Source: Syntrophorhabdus sp. PtaB.Bin047 (GTDB lineage: Bacteria > Desulfobacterota > Syntrophorhabdia > Syntrophorhabdales > Syntrophorhabdaceae). From it: a DNA stretch of 64,000 bases. The stretch spans positions 1 through 64,000 of the forward strand of contig MVQP01000001.1 in the NCBI GenBank assembly GCA_002067235.1, given 5' to 3'. Under the pieces are notes generated by a model, which was given only the letters and a program-made list of their open reading frames with translations, was not told the origin of the DNA and did not search any database. Shown in pieces: positions 17,227 to 24,525 of this stretch. Position 1 is the stretch's first letter. Every line of letters begins with the position of its first letter. The translations under genes and the position numbers were made by a program.

Positions 17227-18737
17227 CTGACCATCCCTTTCTGGAACCCTTCGGGCAATCCTCTGTCCTCGGCGTACCGGGAAACGTCAGGATCTTCCGT
17301 GGCCAGCGCTTCGGCCATTGCCCGAAGCGCAAGGAGCTTGAGCCTCTGATTTTCCATGTTCAGGAGATAATAGTTGAAGCGTGCCAGGTCTTTCCAGGCC
17401 ATGTCCTCGTAGCCGCGATCTATGGCCGCCGGGTCAAAGCCCGAAAGACCCGACCTGATCGCGGCAGCCATCTCGAGCGATGTCCGGGCGACAATATAGT
17501 GCCTCACGGCCAGCCTTCTGCGCAGCTTTGACGAGTTCCTTCCCGCCAGGAGGACCGCTATCTTCCTGACACCCTCCCGGTCAAGAAACGACACCCCGCC
17601 CTTCTCCCGCGCCACGGCCGCAAGGAAGACGGCATCGCCAAGGAGCCTTTCGGCCTCCCTTTCTATTGCGCTGTAAAGGCGGTCTATGGCACGTTCCTTT
17701 TCCTTTTCCGATGACATGGCACTGTTAACCGCCAGGATGGCTGCGGCGATCCCGTCCTTCATCTTTCTGTTCACTGAGGTCCTCATCCCTTTTGCCATAT
17801 CGGCAAGTTCAGCCGCGGATGTCCGTATATATTCCGAGGGCACGCCCATGGCGGCTTTGTCCACGCTTTCGATGATCTTGCCGAGGTCCTGAGAGGAAAC
17901 TGCGGCTTTGTTCTTAAGGCCGCGAAGTTTCTCAAGACGGGCCGCGAGATACGCACCGCTTGCGCTGCAGAACCCTCTGCTTATCGAATCCGCAAGAGAG
18001 ATCTCTGCAATCCTCGCGATATTCTTCAGCCCCCCTTTTGTGTGTGTCCCGATCTCATCAATCATCTGGCGCGTATTGCCGCTAACCTCAGCGCCTTGCT
18101 TCCCCTGTATGCCGTCAGCTACGTCCATTTTCCCGCCAAGTACCGTCACACGGGAAAGCAATTTTGCCGACACCGGCAGGAAATCAGCCGTCCGGGCCTG
18201 AAAGTCTCCGGCCTCATCCGCATAGGTTGCCAAGGCTCGCCGGGAATTGAGAAACTCTCTCTGATAGTCGCTAAGCACCCCACGGATTCGGCTGTCCTCA
18301 AGTTCAAGTCGCTTCAGTTCCTTGCTCAAGGCCGAGAGCACCGCTTTGTTCAGGCGGGAGGCAAACGCCTCAACGTTCATTCGGGTTTTGACGAAGGCGA
18401 GTTGCGAACCAAGGCCGTCGCTGACAGTATCCTCCACAAGAGATGAAAGATCCGTGGCTTTCCGAAGACCTGTTTCCAGCACCCCCAAACTGCCGGGCAA
18501 GAGTGCAAGGCTCAGCTTCTCAGAAAGGCAGAGTTTAAGTTCCGTGATAAGACGATCCTCAATGAGGTTTCTCAGCAATGCCGAGAAGTACGGGTAATTC
18601 GTCACGGCAATGACAGGTGAACACTTGACGTAGCAGTCACACTTAAGCGGAAGAAGACCGGCGACCAGGAGAATGCCGCCAGCCGCAAAAATGGACGCCA
18701 GAAGCAATACCCGATTTCTGACCCCGGTTCGATTCAT
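17223..18737 (-). CDS. large secreted T4SS protein with the shared C-terminal motif
   Basis: A 504-residue protein with an N-terminal signal or anchor helix (VLLLASIFAAGGILLVAGLL), cysteines just after it (KCDCYVKCS), and a mostly helical body rich in Lys, Arg, Ala and Leu. Near the C-terminus it has FDPAAID, KDLARFNYY and a MAEAL block in the same ungapped register as the two following genes' upstream neighbours (see finding). VirB5/TrbJ proteins are also helical, secreted and end in such a segment, so a channel or pilus-tip role is possible. It lies between the 206-residue gene and virB4, overlapping the latter by 4 bp. Confidence 0.65.
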   Translation of the reverse strand: MNRTGVRNRVLLLASIFAAGGILLVAGLLPLKCDCYVKCSPVIAVTNYPYFSALLRNLIEDRLITELKLCLSEKLSLALLPGSLGVLETGLRKATDLSSLVEDTVSDGLGSQLAFVKTRMNVEAFASRLNKAVLSALSKELKRLELEDSRIRGVLSDYQREFLNSRRALATYADEAGDFQARTADFLPVSAKLLSRVTVLGGKMDVADGIQGKQGAEVSGNTRQMIDEIGTHTKGGLKNIARIAEISLADSISRGFCSASGAYLAARLEKLRGLKNKAAVSSQDLGKIIESVDKAAMGVPSEYIRTSAAELADMAKGMRTSVNRKMKDGIAAAILAVNSAMSSEKEKERAIDRLYSAIEREAERLLGDAVFLAAVAREKGGVSFLDREGVRKIAVLLAGRNSSKLRRRLAVRHYIVARTSLEMAAAIRSGLSGFDPAAIDRGYEDMAWKDLARFNYYLLNMENQRLKLLALRAMAEALATEDPDVSRYAEDRGLPEGFQKGMVR

Positions 18738-18740
18738 GAT

Positions 18741-19361
18741 CTATCTCTCTCCCTCAAGAGCGTCCATCATGTTCAGAAGGGACAACAACCTGAGTTCTTG
18801 CGCCTGGATCAGCCCCCGAAGATGCGCAAGCTTTGCTGCATCTTTCTGTGCCTGGTGTTTGGAGCAGAAGTCGAAGGCCGTGGGGGCGAATCCTTCCAGT
18901 GCCCTCTCCACCCGCGAGGCCTTCGCATAGGCCTTTTCCCCCGAGGAGTATGTTGTCAGTGCGGCACCGGACTTCAGCACCCGCAGTCTGGTTGAGGCCA
19001 TATCTGCCACCCCCCGGTTCTTGAGGTTGACTCGGCGGGCGGCTTTTTCAATTCTATTCCCGATATCTGTTGCTTCTTCCGAAGACCCGAATATCTCCGA
19101 CATCATGGAGGTCTGCCGCAACACACCGGCGACAAGCCTCTGCCTCAGCAGGATGTTGCGGCGCTCATCAAGGTAAGCGCAGTAGGGGGTTTTGAAAGAC
19201 GCAGCCCACTGCTGCGCCATTTGAGCTATCGTTGCGTCGGTGGCGACAGGACACGGCGGAACAACCGCAGAGGCCTTTTGGGCAAAGCCAAACGTCAGAA
19301 CGAGCGATGTGATGACGATAGCGACGATAAGCCGTGAAAGAGCGGGGAGACTCGGTTCCAT
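18741..19361 (-). CDS. secreted helical protein, VirB5-like candidate
   Basis: A 206-residue protein with a signal peptide (LIVAIVITSLVLTFGFAQKASA). Two cysteines follow soon after (PPCPV and TPYCAYL). The body is helical, and the C-terminal 37 residues (QAQKDAAKLAHL then MMDALEG) match the C-terminus of the preceding gene's product without gaps. No enzyme motif is visible. It is separated from its neighbours by only 2-3 bp, so the three genes are one transcription unit. VirB5/TrbJ-like minor pilus component is a reasonable guess. Confidence 0.65.
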   Translation of the reverse strand: MEPSLPALSRLIVAIVITSLVLTFGFAQKASAVVPPCPVATDATIAQMAQQWAASFKTPYCAYLDERRNILLRQRLVAGVLRQTSMMSEIFGSSEEATDIGNRIEKAARRVNLKNRGVADMASTRLRVLKSGAALTTYSSGEKAYAKASRVERALEGFAPTAFDFCSKHQAQKDAAKLAHLRGLIQAQELRLLSLLNMMDALEGER

Positions 19362-19363
19362 CC

Positions 19364-20119
19364 CTACCTGCCTTCCAAAGCCCGGCGCATTTCGCCCTGA
19401 GACATAACGGCAAGTATCTCTGACTGGAGCATCGTGTTGTAGTAGGTGAGCTTCGCCAGATCCTTGACAGCCTGATCGGATTTGGCGCCATCGATATATG
19501 CAGGATCGAAAGAGGATAAATCCTTACGGAATCTTTCCGCCACGAACAAGCCCTCCGCGCCTTTCTCGTAGGCCGCTACCGACGCCTGGTTGAATACGTC
19601 GCGGAGCTTTACCGCCGCGTATTCCGCCGTTGTGAAATGCTTCATCCTGTCGGTGCCGCCGCCCGGAGCACCCGCCAGCAGGATGGATACCTCGCGGATC
19701 TTTTTCTGGAACTCCTTGAAATCCGAATTCGCCGACGGGATCATGGGTGCTGTCTTGCTCTTTGCCGTCTCCGCGAAAAGTTTGCCGTCCCCTTTGGCGA
19801 AGGCCCCCGCATTGTTTTTCATGTACTGGGATACCATTTTGTCCGTGAACGAGGAGATGTTGTATTTGAGGAAAGAGACGGCTTTGGTGTTGATCGTGCC
19901 GGGCTCGAGCTTTACCTTCACCTCTTCGTTCCACACGGCCTTGATCTTATCCGTGATCGCCTGTGTGACCATCTTCTGCACCATGCTCATTAGGGCGGGA
20001 AAGTTGATCACCTGCACCGCGGTCCCATAAGCGCTCGTGGCGAGCATGAAGAAGATCACGACCCCGCAGATGACTTTCCCCATTGTCGTTCCCGGAATCA
20101 TTCTTAGTCTGTTTGTCAT
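19364..20119 (-). CDS. secreted helical protein, first gene of the virB4-pil operon
   Basis: A 251-residue protein with a signal peptide (GKVICGVVIFFMLATSAYG). The body is helical; the C-terminus has SSFDPAYIDG, QAVKDLAKLTYY and RRALEG, the motif shared with the next two genes. The ATG at 20119 is chosen because GGAGGAGAG ends just before it; the frame extends upstream but without a ribosome site. It is the first gene of an uninterrupted minus-strand run down to position 179. VirB5/TrbJ-like role is inferred from secretion, helicity and context. Confidence 0.65.
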   Translation of the reverse strand: MTNRLRMIPGTTMGKVICGVVIFFMLATSAYGTAVQVINFPALMSMVQKMVTQAITDKIKAVWNEEVKVKLEPGTINTKAVSFLKYNISSFTDKMVSQYMKNNAGAFAKGDGKLFAETAKSKTAPMIPSANSDFKEFQKKIREVSILLAGAPGGGTDRMKHFTTAEYAAVKLRDVFNQASVAAYEKGAEGLFVAERFRKDLSSFDPAYIDGAKSDQAVKDLAKLTYYNTMLQSEILAVMSQGEMRRALEGR

Positions 20120-20280
20120 ATCTCTCCTCCGAGATATGTAATAGCCTTCAAAATCGAGAACTCGACCTGGGACGGTCGACAAAAGATTTTATTCGCGCCG
20201 CCAATGAACGCATTGATAGGCTGGAGTAATTCGAGGTCTCCGGTGAGTTCTCTTCAGGATCGACCCCTGCGGAAGACACC

Positions 20281-20317
20281 AACCTTATTATCCGCACCTC
20301 ATGCGGAGAATAAGGTT
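20281..20317. repeat. imperfect palindrome upstream of the Fic gene
   Basis: Arms 20281-20296 and 20302-20317 are inverted copies (16 bp, one mismatch) around a 5-base loop. Each arm carries the TGCGGA-N2-ATAAGGTT core. It overlaps the -35 box of the Fic promoter, so it is a likely operator. The hairpin could alternatively act in RNA from the opposite strand. Confidence 0.75.
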
Positions 20318-20344
20318 GACTTTGCGGAGATTAGACCTTATAAT
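20316..20344 (+). promoter_or_regulatory. sigma-70-type promoter of the Fic gene
   Basis: TTGACT at 20316-20321 and TATAAT at 20339-20344 with a 17-base spacer are near consensus. The predicted start of transcription falls at about 20350-20352, only a few bases before the GTG at 20356, so the mRNA should be leaderless or nearly so. Both boxes overlap inverted repeats, which suggests strong repression by a bound protein. Confidence 0.75.
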
Positions 20345-20351
20345 CTCCGCA
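20323..20351. repeat. 11-bp perfect inverted repeat around the Fic -10 box
   Basis: Arms 20323-20333 (TGCGGAGATTA) and 20341-20351 are perfect inverted copies with a 7-base spacer holding part of the -10 box. The same TGCGGAGATT core recurs at 20357-20366 inside the first codons and in variant form in the upstream palindrome, so several repressor sites are clustered here. Confidence 0.75.
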
Positions 20352-20355
20352 TGAG

Positions 20356-21480
20356 GTGCGGAGATTGACCGCTTACATCCATCAACTGCCCGATTGGCCA
20401 CACTTCTTCTGGGACGATAGGCACTTGTCGCGCCAGCTCGCTCTCGTTCGTCACAGGCAGGGAAGGCTGATCGGCCATATGGAAGCCCTTGGGTTCTCGT
20501 TGAGGACCGAGGCGGTCCTGCGTACGCTGACGCTGGATATCGTGAAGTCAAGCGAGATTGAGGGATCGGTACTCGACACGGTCGAGGTGCGGTCTTCCGT
20601 TGCCCGGCGGCTTGGTGTGGATATCGGCGCTACAACCCCGGCAAGCCGGGACGTGGAAGGCGTCGTCGAGATGATGCTTGATGCCACTCAGAACTACAAC
20701 AAGCCCTTAACGAAGGAACGTCTCTTCGCCTGGCATGCTTCCCTCTTTCCCACCGGCCGCAGTGGAATGAGCAGGATAAAGGTCAATGCCTGGCGCGATG
20801 ACAGCAAAGGCCCGATGCAGGTCGTGTCGGGACCCGTCGGCCAGGAGCGGGTACATTTCGAGGCCCCGGCTGCGATCAGGCTGGAACAGGAAATGAAGGC
20901 CTTTCTCGACTGGTTCAACACGGATGATGACACGGATCTGGTCTTGCGGGCGGGTATAGCCCACCTCTGGTTCGTCACCATCCACCCCTTCGATGACGGT
21001 AATGGCCGCATCGCGCGTGCCACTGCCGATATGACCCTGGCCCGCTCAGAGGCAAGCTCACAGCGTTTTTACAGCATGTCGGCCCAGATCCGCAACGAGC
21101 GGGACATCTACTACGACAGGTTGGAGCAGGCCCAGCAGGGGACGCTGGATATCACGTCCTACCTGGAATGGTTCCTTGCCTGCCTCCAGCGCGCCCTTGA
21201 CGGCGTGGACGGCACTCTCGGAACCGTTATGAGGATGGCCCGTTTTTGGGACACCCACGTCAGCGAAACTTTCAACCAGCGGCAACGTCTGATCCTGAAC
21301 AAACTGCTCGAGAACTTCGAGGGAAAGCTGACATCAACAAAATGGGCAAAGCTGTCCAAGTGTTCCCAGGATACGGCACTGCGCGATATCCTCGATCTTG
21401 TATCAAGGGGAATCCTGGTGAAGGACCCGGGCGGCGGCCGCAGTACGAGCTATTCTCTAGCGAATGACACAACGCGGTGA
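20356..21480 (+). CDS. Fic-family AMP-transferase with built-in inhibitory helix
   Basis: A 374-residue Fic protein, predicted to transfer AMP (or another nucleotide moiety) to a protein target. It has an N-terminal domain of the DUF4172 type (DWPHFFWDD, LIGHMEALGF), the inhibitory motif SSEIEG (S-x-x-x-E-G, about residue 75), the catalytic HPFDDGNGRIAR (about residue 215) and a C-terminal winged helix (WAKLSKCSQDTALRDI) likely to bind DNA. The GTG start at 20356 gives the family-typical N-terminus. It is on the opposite strand to the secretion genes on both sides and has its own promoter and operator-like repeats, so it looks like an independently inserted, self-regulated gene. Inhibitory helix and fic motif are intact. 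Confidence 0.9.
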   Translation: MRRLTAYIHQLPDWPHFFWDDRHLSRQLALVRHRQGRLIGHMEALGFSLRTEAVLRTLTLDIVKSSEIEGSVLDTVEVRSSVARRLGVDIGATTPASRDVEGVVEMMLDATQNYNKPLTKERLFAWHASLFPTGRSGMSRIKVNAWRDDSKGPMQVVSGPVGQERVHFEAPAAIRLEQEMKAFLDWFNTDDDTDLVLRAGIAHLWFVTIHPFDDGNGRIARATADMTLARSEASSQRFYSMSAQIRNERDIYYDRLEQAQQGTLDITSYLEWFLACLQRALDGVDGTLGTVMRMARFWDTHVSETFNQRQRLILNKLLENFEGKLTSTKWAKLSKCSQDTALRDILDLVSRGILVKDPGGGRSTSYSLANDTTR

Positions 21481-21517
21481 CCAGTCTCCGATGAAATCCC
21501 GGTCTTGTTAACGCCCG

Positions 21518-21904
21518 TCACCAGAGGGTCTTTACCTTGTATTTGGCAATATCGGTGTCCCGGGTGACAACAGGCATCTTCTCCAGAATTGACTGGGCTA
21601 CGATAATGCGATCGAAGGGATCCCGGTGGATGGCCTGAAGCCGGGACACATAGAGCGCATGGCTCATCTCTATAGGAAGCGGCTCGATAGCGTTTTTCAT
21701 CAGCTGGCCCGGAATGAATCGATCAGGTCTGTCCGGCAGACGGAGCCTTCCCAGATTGACCTTTATGGCTATCTCCCAGGCGGAAGCCACACTCAGGAAG
21801 AGTTCGTTCGCCGGATTCCTCATGACATCCCGCACGCGAGATGACAGTTGCGGACTATCCACTATCCACCAAAGGAACGCATGGGTATCGAGGATAAGCC
21901 TCAT
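21518..21904 (-). CDS. vapC: VapC-type PIN-domain toxin
   Basis: A 128-residue PIN ribonuclease. The first acidic residue is in LILDTHAFLWW, the central block is ASAWEIAIK with its glutamate, and the later acids are in RDPFDRIIVAQS and VTRDTDIAKY, so the metal site looks complete. PIN toxins cleave tRNA or other RNAs. It overlaps the antitoxin gene by 4 bp (ATGA). The pair interrupts the T4SS operon, next to the Fic gene, though it lies on the same strand as the operon. Confidence 0.9.
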   Translation of the reverse strand: MRLILDTHAFLWWIVDSPQLSSRVRDVMRNPANELFLSVASAWEIAIKVNLGRLRLPDRPDRFIPGQLMKNAIEPLPIEMSHALYVSRLQAIHRDPFDRIIVAQSILEKMPVVTRDTDIAKYKVKTLW

Positions 21905-22131
21905 CCCTCGTACTCGCCAAGGATCGATTCAGGCAATGGTTCGTCGAAGTTCTTTTCGATGATCACCTTCCCTTTGGCCGTTCCTGCCACCCGTTCAGCG
22001 GTCTTGTCCCGAATGGGAATAAGGCGGGCTATTGGTGTCCCCGCCCTAGCTATAATGATCTCCTCCCCGCTTTCCACCCGGTTGAGCAGTTCTGATAATC
22101 TCGTCTTGGCTTCGTGTATATTCACCCTCAT
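21901..22131 (-). CDS. vapB: Phd/YefM-type antitoxin (VapB partner)
   Basis: A 76-residue antitoxin starting with VNIHEAKTRLSELLNRVESGEEIIIARAG, cited here as the Phd/YefM signature in pieces: NIHEAKTRLSELL then GEEIIIARAG. The short C-terminus should wrap the toxin. The ATG at 22131 is used because a near-consensus promoter ends six bases upstream, implying leaderless translation. It precedes and overlaps the PIN toxin gene. Confidence 0.88.
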   Translation of the reverse strand: MRVNIHEAKTRLSELLNRVESGEEIIIARAGTPIARLIPIRDKTAERVAGTAKGKVIIEKNFDEPLPESILGEYEG

Positions 22132-22137
22132 AGACCC

Positions 22138-22166
22138 ATAATAGACTAAGTAGTGGACTAAGTCAA
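22138..22166 (-). promoter_or_regulatory. vapBC promoter with direct repeats
   Basis: On the minus strand TTGACT (22166-22161), a 17-base spacer and TATTAT (22143-22138) form a good sigma-70 promoter. The spacer and -35 box contain two copies of ACTTAGTC spaced 12 bases apart, a plausible VapB/VapBC operator. Only six bases separate the -10 box from the ATG, so the transcript probably starts at the initiation codon. Confidence 0.7.
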
Positions 22167-22240
22167 TATCACCATGTTGTATTGTTTTCCTCGCTCCTGC
22201 CCCTTGCTTCATGTTCCCTTTCACCTTACCCTTATTCTTC

Positions 22241-23311
22241 TCACTCCCTCATGAACAGCGCGGGGTCGTTCGTCGCCCTGCGGGCATCGGCCTCTTCAAC
22301 CTCTTCGGAATCGACAAGAACTCTCAGGCTCTGGTTCAGGGTCCAGCCTATCCGGCCGCTTCGCTGCTGCTGGCGGAGCAGGTCATATCTGCCCCGCACA
22401 AGCAACTCGCGGGTCGCGGCATCCTTCGTGTCCAGGAATTCCGTGGCTAGGACGAGACGCCCCGCCGTCGGCACCAGGACTTGGACCATCGCGGCGAGAA
22501 GAACGTCAGTCAGCTCCTGGATCATCCACTCCTGTTTTTCCACTGGGAACATCGACGCTATCCGTGAAGGGACCTGCGTGGTCATGAGGGTATGGATGGT
22601 CGTAAACACGAGGTGGCCCGTCTTGGCCGCCTGGATCGCCGCCGATGCTGTTTCCGGGTCTCTCACCTCACCTACCAGGATCACGTCGGGCCGCTGGCGC
22701 ATCGCCGCCCTCAACGCCCGCTCGAAGGAAAGCGTCGTCGTGCCTACCTCGCGCTCGATGATGTTGCCCATCCCTTCAGGGATGTCGTATTCAATGGGAT
22801 CCTCTATGGTGACACAGTTGAGGCACCGTGTTGCCACAAGATACGCTATGAGGGAGGCGAGCGTTGTCGATTTGCCGCTGCCTGTGGGGCCGGCGATAAA
22901 GATTATACCTCCCGCCGGACTTTCAAGGACCAACCGGAGAAGATCGCCGGGAACACCGAGGTTGAGCGGGTTCGTCTCCACGGATTTCAAGCGCCTCATG
23001 ACGATGGAAACCCCCTTTTTCGTCATGCACAGGTTGACGCGAAACCTGAAGGTTTTCTTCTCTTTGCCGCTGCCCACCTGTCTCGCATAGGACAGGTCCT
23101 TCTCCTCTCTGTCGTAGAGCTGCGCCCGGGCGCCGGAGACCCTGAGGATGCGCTCTATCGCTTCGTCTATCTCGTATCCTTCGGGAGGGTCGGCGGCGGC
23201 GGCCATGCGCCCGCTTATCCTCAAAAAGACCGGGCTTTCCGATTGGATGTAGATGTCGGACGCGTCCTCCCTGATCGCCGTGTCGATGATATCGTCGAGG
23301 AAATTGCTCAT
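22241..23311 (-). CDS. DotB/TraJ-type (PilT-like) T4SS ATPase
   Basis: A 356-residue hexameric ATPase. Residues about 1-110 form the N-domain (DDIIDTAIREDASDIYIQ); then come Walker A GPTGSGKS, box TIEDPIEYDIPEG, Walker B VILVGEVRDPETAS and His box VFTTIHTLMTTQVPSR. DotB/TraJ and PilT share this layout. Because it directly follows the TraL-, DotC- and DotH-like genes it is most likely the DotB-equivalent that energises substrate transfer. The intergenic space to vapB (22132-22240) holds only the vapBC promoter. Confidence 0.87.
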   Translation of the reverse strand: MSNFLDDIIDTAIREDASDIYIQSESPVFLRISGRMAAAADPPEGYEIDEAIERILRVSGARAQLYDREEKDLSYARQVGSGKEKKTFRFRVNLCMTKKGVSIVMRRLKSVETNPLNLGVPGDLLRLVLESPAGGIIFIAGPTGSGKSTTLASLIAYLVATRCLNCVTIEDPIEYDIPEGMGNIIEREVGTTTLSFERALRAAMRQRPDVILVGEVRDPETASAAIQAAKTGHLVFTTIHTLMTTQVPSRIASMFPVEKQEWMIQELTDVLLAAMVQVLVPTAGRLVLATEFLDTKDAATRELLVRGRYDLLRQQQRSGRIGWTLNQSLRVLVDSEEVEEADARRATNDPALFMRE

Positions 23312-23314
23312 CGT

Positions 23315-23635
23315 CTACCTGCAGCGCAGCCATTCGGCGCCAAAGAGGTATGCGAGATATCTTCTCAGAACGCCCGAGCGGCTGCAGCCTCTCTGCCTGA
23401 CCTCTTCCTTTCGCTTTCGCCGCGCGAAGAAATAGAGAGCCACAGACCCGCACATGCCTGTCGTGATGACGAAAACGCCAATCTCTTCTGACACGTATGA
23501 CAGAATTGAAGCTATGCCGTTGCCCAGCATAGCGGGGCAAATGCAGATGATCAGGTCCTCCAGGGATATATTGAGCCTCGGCACGATAATAGCGCTGTTT
23601 ATGTTCTGGTAGTCATGGCGTGTCCTGGAATCCAT
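23315..23635 (-). CDS. small membrane protein, VirB3/TraL-like
   Basis: A 106-residue protein. It has the pattern of TraL/VirB3 proteins: a basic start, VPRLNISLEDLIICICPAML, a second hydrophobic segment (IGVFVITTGMCGSVALYFF), a cluster of Arg/Lys and then a C-terminal RYLAYLFG. VirB3 proteins sit in the inner membrane beside VirB4. It is separated by 3 bp from the DotB-like gene. An IcmT/TraK-like identity is the alternative, since those proteins also have two helices of this size. Confidence 0.55.
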   Translation of the reverse strand: MDSRTRHDYQNINSAIIVPRLNISLEDLIICICPAMLGNGIASILSYVSEEIGVFVITTGMCGSVALYFFARRKRKEEVRQRGCSRSGVLRRYLAYLFGAEWLRCR

Positions 23636-23641
23636 GGCGAT

Positions 23642-24034
23642 CTATCCCGCGCTCGCCGTCATGGTTGCCTTGATGATCCCGAGGATCGCCGAGGTCGACA
23701 CGAGGCAGCCTCCAAAGGCAACCTTCTTCCACGCACCCTGGGCACCCTGGGGGTTGTTGTCCTTGTTCGCCATCACCACGAAGCCCCATATGATGAGACC
23801 CGTCCCAGCGCAGAAAGAGATCGACAGGAGACCGTACATGATTATGTTGGCGAGGTTGCTCAGGAACTCTCCTGCATCGGTGGTCTCCGTGGCCCACCGG
23901 CTCTCATTGAATGTCTGTGCCCGGGCGCCCCTGATGCGCACGGCGGTGAACGACGACCACAGTGCGGCAAGAAGACAGCCTCTGAATAGTGCCCCGCCTT
24001 TTCCTGTCCTGTCCCTTATTGGTGCCGACATCAT
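23642..24034 (-). CDS. two-helix membrane protein, VirB2/DotP-like candidate
   Basis: A 130-residue protein with a signal peptide ending ARA-QT and two hydrophobic helices (IIMYGLLSISFCAGTGLIIWGF and VAFGGCLVSTSAILGII) separated by a polar loop of about 20 residues containing NKDNNPQGAQGAW. This is the layout of VirB2 pilins, TraQ/TraR and DotP/IcmD proteins. The same layout, with a similar loop, appears in the plus-strand gene at 26978-27232. It lies in the T4SS run, so it may be a membrane pilin or channel subunit. Confidence 0.55.
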   Translation of the reverse strand: MMSAPIRDRTGKGGALFRGCLLAALWSSFTAVRIRGARAQTFNESRWATETTDAGEFLSNLANIIMYGLLSISFCAGTGLIIWGFVVMANKDNNPQGAQGAWKKVAFGGCLVSTSAILGIIKATMTASAG

Positions 24035-24035
24035 G

Positions 24036-24515
24036 CTACCTCCTCTTTTCCCTCTTCACTATGTCACCGAACATGGCCTTCTCCTCGTCGGACTGAAAAT
24101 AGATATCACCCCGGTCAAAGGAAAGGCCTCCATAGAGATATCTTTCAACAGTTCCCTTGAATACCCAGGAAACGTATCCGACCAGGCCTCCGCTGACGAT
24201 AAGCTGGAGCACGGCAACAACGTTGATACCGCCAATGCCCTCCGCATACATCTTGAGGCCGATGCTGCACCCGCCGGCACAAAAGCCTATGAGCAGAAGG
24301 AACAAACCTCCCATCTTCATCCACGTCACGATCCTCTTCTCGCTTGACATGAGAGGGGTGCAGTGCTCAAGCTCGACCTCCTGTCGCTGGCCTTCCCCGG
24401 TTTCGAAGATAAGCCTTCTCCCATCCCCTCCTTCGCGTTCATGGAAGACTATCTTCTTCTGGACGGGTACCGGAATCCCTTCGTCGAACTTACCCGGCAG
24501 GTATCTGACCAGCAT
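24036..24515 (-). CDS. membrane protein of the T4SS block, unknown function
   Basis: A 159-residue protein with a polar N-terminal domain (about 70 residues) and two hydrophobic helices (GGLFLLLIGFCAGGCSIG and VAVLQLIVSGGLVGYVSWVF), then a charged C-terminus. No family is recognised. It lies 10 bp after the DotC-like gene and 2 bp before the two-helix protein. An inner-membrane accessory role is inferred only from its place. Confidence 0.6.
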   Translation of the reverse strand: MLVRYLPGKFDEGIPVPVQKKIVFHEREGGDGRRLIFETGEGQRQEVELEHCTPLMSSEKRIVTWMKMGGLFLLLIGFCAGGCSIGLKMYAEGIGGINVVAVLQLIVSGGLVGYVSWVFKGTVERYLYGGLSFDRGDIYFQSDEEKAMFGDIVKREKRR

Positions 24516-24525
24516 TGCGGGCCTC

